Shown one piece after another: positions 59,710-64,000 of a stretch of DNA of 64,000 nucleotides. The stretch lies in contig NW_025408667.1 in the NCBI RefSeq assembly GCF_020360975.1, positions 9,362,001 to 9,426,000 of the forward strand, given 5' to 3'. This DNA comes from Hirsutella rhossiliensis. Its lineage: Eukaryota > Ascomycota > Sordariomycetes > Hypocreales > Ophiocordycipitaceae. A program made the translations under genes and the position numbers. The notes under the pieces are model-generated. The model made no database searches, was not told the DNA's origin, and worked only from the letters and a program-made list of their open reading frames with translations. The first letter of the stretch is position 1, and each line of letters starts with the position of its first letter.

Positions 59710-60951
59710 ATGGGTAGCGCCGTCGATCGGGTACCACCCTGCCCACTGCTGAACGCCAGCAACACTGAGGAGACTTTCCGTAGCACATTCGCAGCCAAGC
59801 CCTCCGATCTGATGAAAGAAGTCTTCCTCGTGTGCAATGCTGCCTACAGCATGCAAGGCGTCATCGACTCTCTGCGTGCTTCGGCCGCAACAACAAGTGC
59901 AGAAGTGGAGTATCTCCAAAACCGCCTTGAGAACACTCTAATATCTAAGAGCGATGGAGACGTAACGATCACCCGTCTGATGGCCGAGAACGAAGCATAC
60001 CTAAGAGTCATTCAATTAGGAGGAGCCTCGCGCCGCTCACCAGAACACCCCGACCCTGAAGCATTCACGGGCGAAGATCCCTCCCGTCTGCCGAATTTCC
60101 TTCAGCAACTCGACTTAAAGCTCGAAATGAACAAGGACTGGTGGAACTCGGAACAGCAACGCATAGGATATGCAGTCTCATGCCTGAAAGCCAAGGCGCA
60201 CGACCAAGTCAGCTACAACATCAAAGACGGTATAGTCTTCTTCGACAGCGTCAACGCAATTAAGGCCGTCCTCTAATCAGCCTTCGGGGACATCGACGCG
60301 AAAGCCACCGCCTAGCGCAAGATCTTTGACATGAAGCAAGGGCATAGGTCGCTTACGGTATTCCTCCCTGAATGGTATGCCACCGCCAAGCTCACGGAGT
60401 GGGATAGTGAGGCCCTCATTGCGCACCTCCGGCGCGCTCTCTACGACGACATTACATGGAGACTTTCCCTTACCAGGAGCAAGGACACGCCCACCGATCT
60501 CACCCAGTTTATGGATCTCATCCGCACCTGCGACAGCGAATGCCGGCAACTCGACGCCATTTACTTCAAGAAAAAGAACGCCAGTGGCTCAACCAAGCAC
60601 GGTGGCCGTGTACCGCCCCCCGCCGTAACGCCATTAACGACCCCCAATGACTCGGGAGATTCCATGGATTTAAGCGCGATCACATGGGGAGCGGAAGACG
60701 TCGCCTCGGGTCGCAAGCTAAAGACCGACGCGGAGAGGGCAGCACGCAAGGCCTATTGCACAAAACATGGACTCTGCCATTGGTGCAGTTCAGACAAACA
60801 TCACTCCCTCAACTGCGATACTGCGCCCTGGAGGACGGAAAAAGAGTTGTCTCTAGCGGAAGTCGCCGCAGGAGACGCAAGAAAAAGGACGTCCTCCTAC
60901 TCTCTTCCCTGGACACAGAGCAAGCCCATTTGTTACTACTATGTACTGTAG
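59710..60951 (+). pseudogene. Gypsy Gag with two RIP-type stops
   Basis: ATG 59710 opens a frame interrupted by TAA at 60274-60276 and by TAG at 60313-60315, and otherwise open to 60951. Both stops fit former CAA/CAG codons: the frame reads on as SAFGDIDAKATA and RKIFDMKQG. Central Gag helices are seen around FLQQLDLKLEMNKDWW and VFLPEWYATAKL. A CCHC zinc knuckle with spacing C-x2-C-x4-H-x4-C lies at 60775-60816. The last part overlaps pol in another frame, so a programmed frameshift was probably used in the active element. Confidence 0.8.
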
Positions 60952-63449
60952 TTGACGACAAATCTACATCGATCAAAGCGAACGCAATGCTTGACTCGGG
61001 TGCCACAGGAAAGGGGTTCGTAGACGAATCCTTCGCGCATGACCACAAGTTCACGCTTTATAAACTACGGAACCGTCGCCGGTTGAATGTAGTCGACGGA
61101 AGACCCTCTTTAGCTGGCGACATCACCCACGTAGCCCAACTTAACATAGACATCAAAGGACATAAGGAGAAAATGCTTTTTTACGTAACGAAGCTTGGGA
61201 AGTACGACATCATCCTCGGAAAGCCCTGGCTGACAGATCACAACCCCTTTATTAATTGGAGCACAAACATGGTTAGTTTCAACTCCGACCACTGTCGCCG
61301 ACGGTGCATGGAGAAAGGACAATATCAACTGGCAGTCTTTGGAACCAGTTCGCTGGTCATTTCGACAGCCACCACGACGCTGCCACGCCCGTCAATACCC
61401 AGAAGGGTCGGCGCAGCCGCGTTCTACATGCTGGCCGAAAAGCGCGACGTCGACGTTTTCTTACTATCGCTCTACGAGATCGACAAAAGGCTGGCCGAGC
61501 TCGGCGTCATCACTGAAGCCTCTACATTCGTAGAGCCAAAGACACCTCGATTCGGCCAGGCACTTACAGACTTATAAAAGATGAACCGAGAACTCGAGCG
61601 ACAGGACGGAATGGTGGCCCACCTCCCAGAGAGCCAACAAGCCCACGAACTCCAAGCCTGCCGGAAAACAGCAGCCGATATGTACCTTTCAGGAGCATCC
61701 CTCGAGGATATTCATAAAGCCCTCGAACCTAAGACTATGGTCGATCCCGCAACAAAGGTACCCCACCACTACCATAAATTCCTAAAGGTTTTCGATCAGT
61801 CGGAGGCAGACAAGCTTCCTCCCCACCAGGGCTGCGATCATGAAATTCAGCTTTAACCGGGCACAACTCCACCGCATGGGCCCCTCTACGGTATGTCCGA
61901 GGACGAGCTTGTCGTTCTCCGGAAGTTTCTGCAGGAAAATCTCGACAAGGGGTTTATTCGGGCTAGCACGTCTCTAGCAGCCTCGCCCGTGCTGTTCGCG
62001 AAGAAGCCAGGAGGCGGCCTGCGTTTCTGTGTGGACTACCGCGGGCTCAATGCCATAACCATCAAGAACCGTTATCCACTGCCATTGATCCAAGAGACCC
62101 TTTCCTAGCTCAGCCAAGCCAGGTATTTTACCAAACTCGATGTCGTCGCGGCGTTCAACCGAATACGAATTAAAGAGGGCTAAGAGTAGATGACGGCATT
62201 TAACATAAGATACGGTCTCTTCGAGAGTCTGGTGATGCCTTTTGGGCTGTCTAATGCTCTAGCTACCTTTTAAGCCCGGATCAACGAAGTCCTTCGCCCG
62301 TTCCTCGATAGATTTTGCACGGCGTACATCGACGACATCCTCATCTACTCGAACGATCTTGCCTCCCATAGACTCTACGTTAAATCAGTCTTGCAAGCAC
62401 TCGAAGCCGCAGGCCTATAGCTTAATGTTAGGAAGTGCGAATTCGAGACCACTAAAGTAAAGTACCTCGGCATAATCATCTTAACCACTGGCGTACGAAT
62501 AGACCCTGCAAAAGTTAACTGTCTCGTTAACTAGGAGACTCCCGTTAACGTAAAAGACGTCTAAGCCTTCTTAGGATTTTCGAACTTCTACCGACGATTC
62601 ATTAAAGGATTTTCACGTATTGTTCGGCCACTTATTGCTTTAACACGGAAGTTAGTTAAATAGAATTAGACTCCATCGTGCTAGGAGGCATTCGACGCGC
62701 TCAAAAGTAGCTTTACTTTAGCGCCAATCCTTAGACACTTCGACCCTACAAAAGAAGTGTTTGTCGAATACGACGCGTCCGACTTTGCCTCTTCAGGCAT
62801 CCTCTCCTAGGAAGACGACCAGGGAGTACTACACCCAGTGGCTTTCATGTCCAAAAAGTACGACCCGGCCGAGTGCAACTACGAGATCTACGACAAAGAA
62901 CTTCTCGCCATTATGCGATGCTTCGAATACTGGCGAGTGGCGACCCGAACTCCAAGGCGCATACCATCAGATTACGGTCGTCACTGATCACGCCAACCTT
63001 CGATATTTCATGACGACCAAGCAGCTTTCAAGACGTCAGGTTAGGTGGAGCGAGTTCCTCTTATAGTTTCAATTCGCCATCAAGTCAATACCGGGGAAAG
63101 AGAACGGGAAGCCCGACGCTCTCACGCGAAGGTCGCAAGACCTACCACAAAACGAAACTGACGACCGCATCCGGTACCAACAACAGTCACTCCTTAAGCA
63201 ACACAACGTTGACCGCTCCATCCAAGAACAACTGAAACTTAATCCCGAACTGTCAGAGCTCTTCGTAAACCTTTGCTTGGAGCAGGAGATTGCACTCTGC
63301 CCCACCACCCTTGATGAAATCCAAGGTCTAGAGCCAATCAACCACAAGATCACGAGACTCCTGGATAGGGGGTACGAAGACGACGAATGGTGGATGAAAA
63401 TCAGGGACGAGATGCTCAAGCCCCATGGCGTGCCTCACTCCAAAGCAGG
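60684..63449 (+). pseudogene. Gypsy Pol (protease, reverse transcriptase, RNase H), broken
   Basis: Protease: D-S-G-A at 60993-61004 and YDIILGKPWL near 61203. Reverse transcriptase: [19 protein letters not shown] (61998-62054), LVMPFGLSNA near 62230, and an intact Y-I-D-D at 62325-62336. RNase [15 protein letters not shown] near 62765 and [11 protein letters not shown] near 62880. In-frame stops occur at 61575, 61854, 62106, then repeatedly to 62810, each at a likely former CAA, CAG or TGG. One frameshift near 62940 moves to the frame reading [12 protein letters not shown] and GKENGKPDALTRR. The end near 63449 precedes the integrase. About half of a normal Pol is present. Confidence 0.85.
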
Positions 63450-64000
63450 GTGGTTTTCCATACCAAAGTATGGAAATACCCTTTCCATACTATGGCATAG
63501 ATAGGGTATAGATATAGATCTATAGTATTTCAATACTTATTCAATAATTGGCCGAATAGCGCCACTGACCAGGGTCCCGGCCAGGCCATTGTCTAGGGGT
63601 CCCAGGGCCTTAAATCTCGCTAAAACCTATAGTGGCGGTGGTCCTGGTCCTACACGACCGTAAATTTACTTTCCCCACTAACACACTCACCTACGAGACG
63701 AATCTATAACGAGCTAGTTAGTTATAGATTCTGAAAGTGTGTTATCCTTCTTCGATTCTAAATCTATTTTATCGGAAGCTTCGACGTCTAGGTCTCGCAA
63801 TACACGAGGCAAAGCCGCTATTATAACCTAGAAGCATGCTCGTATAGCAGCAGAAGGAGAAGAAGAGTTTAAGGGACGGAATCGCCTTCTCTATTGCCGT
63901 TATTGTCCCTAGAAGGACCCGTATAGTACTTTAGTTACTACTAACTTTCGCAAATATCTTAAGCGTAAGCACGAAATTCGGGTAGTAGAAGATTTAACTC
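63450..64000 (+). mobile_element. 5' part of a hAT-like transposon, partly RIP'd, runs off the window
   Basis: Sequence unrelated to the gypsy element begins here with TGGTTTTCCATACCAAAGTA, including a short palindrome (63456-63475, arms TTCCATAC/GTATGGAA). GC-rich words CAGGGTCCCGG and GGGGTCCCAGGG follow at 63580-63610. A BED-finger transposase reading starts near 63748. Its insertion or recombination here explains the truncation of the gypsy Pol. The exact terminal repeat cannot be confirmed without the right end. Confidence 0.5.
63748..64000 (+). pseudogene. N-terminus of a hAT transposase with BED zinc finger, mutated
   Basis: The frame from 63748 reads FFDSKSILSEAS, then KHARIAAEGEEEFKGRNR, then LYCRYCP, TNFRKYLKRKH. 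This matches the C-x2-C...T-T-N-F-R-x-H-L-x-x-K-H BED-like finger at the start of many fungal hAT transposases. Two TAG codons interrupt it (one at 63910, one upstream near TRGKAAIIT). The first zinc-binding His reads Tyr (TAT for CAT), again a CpA-to-TpA change. The frame is cut by the window end. Confidence 0.65.

Larger units (their letters stand above)
59710..63449 (+). mobile_element. Ty3/gypsy retrotransposon, lightly RIP'd, 3'-truncated
   Basis: Gag, protease, reverse transcriptase and RNase H follow in Ty3/gypsy order on the plus strand, then coding stops at about 63449 where unrelated sequence begins. Integrase and 3' LTR are absent. RIP is light in the 5' part and denser from about 62100 to 62760. 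The surviving frame makes this the most readable retroelement in the window. Confidence 0.85.

Noticed and set aside
59464..59919. 151-codon minus-strand frame across the gypsy leader
   Set aside because: Antisense to the start of Gag and its leader; the Gag frame is clearly the real one.

Overview
The window looks like a repeat-dominated accessory region of a filamentous ascomycete (Pezizomycotina) genome. The main evidence is repeat-induced point mutation (RIP). About 48 kb has almost no CpA or TpG dinucleotides while CpG is kept, so ATG starts have vanished and TAA/TAG stops crowd every frame. The RIP'd blocks are roughly 1-1235, 3951-48600 and 55668-58750, with lighter RIP in 62100-64000. 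The species cannot be read from the sequence. A large secreted ADP-ribosyltransferase of the Enterotoxin_a type would fit a plant- or insect-associated Sordariomycete, but that is inference.

Layout. 1-1235: RIP'd DNA, unidentified. 1236-3950: a normal-composition island with a decayed STAND-type N-terminal domain gene (1880-2275) and a small secreted cysteine-containing protein (3001-3531). 3951-10450: a minus-strand Ty3/gypsy element split by a 1,873-bp gag-only LTR element (5403-7275, 177-bp LTRs, ATATT target duplication). 10451-15486: mostly unresolved RIP'd DNA, including one of two inverted 567-bp repeats (13437-14003). 15487-21847: a Copia element. 21848-30450: a Helitron carrying a Pogo/Fot1 element (23112-24964, TA duplication). 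31385-32895: a second Helitron fragment that preserves the empty Pogo site. About 35000-40450: a LINE split by the second 567-bp repeat (36542-37109). About 41900-43900: another Pogo-like transposase. 44163-47222: a hAT element with terminal inverted repeats (TIRs) and an 8-bp target duplication. 47231-48600: RIP'd, unidentified.

48601-55667 is a second normal-composition island. It holds a frameshifted hAT remnant, a small secreted-protein pseudogene with a stop at codon 2, two related fold-back elements (one carrying a nested MITE), and an intact 851-residue secreted ADP-ribosyltransferase gene (52673-55228). 55668-58750 is RIP'd and unresolved. 59710-63449 is a lightly RIP'd, 3'-truncated gypsy gag-pol. 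From 63450 to the end lies the beginning of another hAT-like element.

Together this is a two-speed arrangement. Only two genes look intact, both encode predicted secreted proteins, and each sits in a small unmutated island inside RIP-inactivated nested transposons. No tRNA, rRNA, CRISPR array or operon structure was seen.
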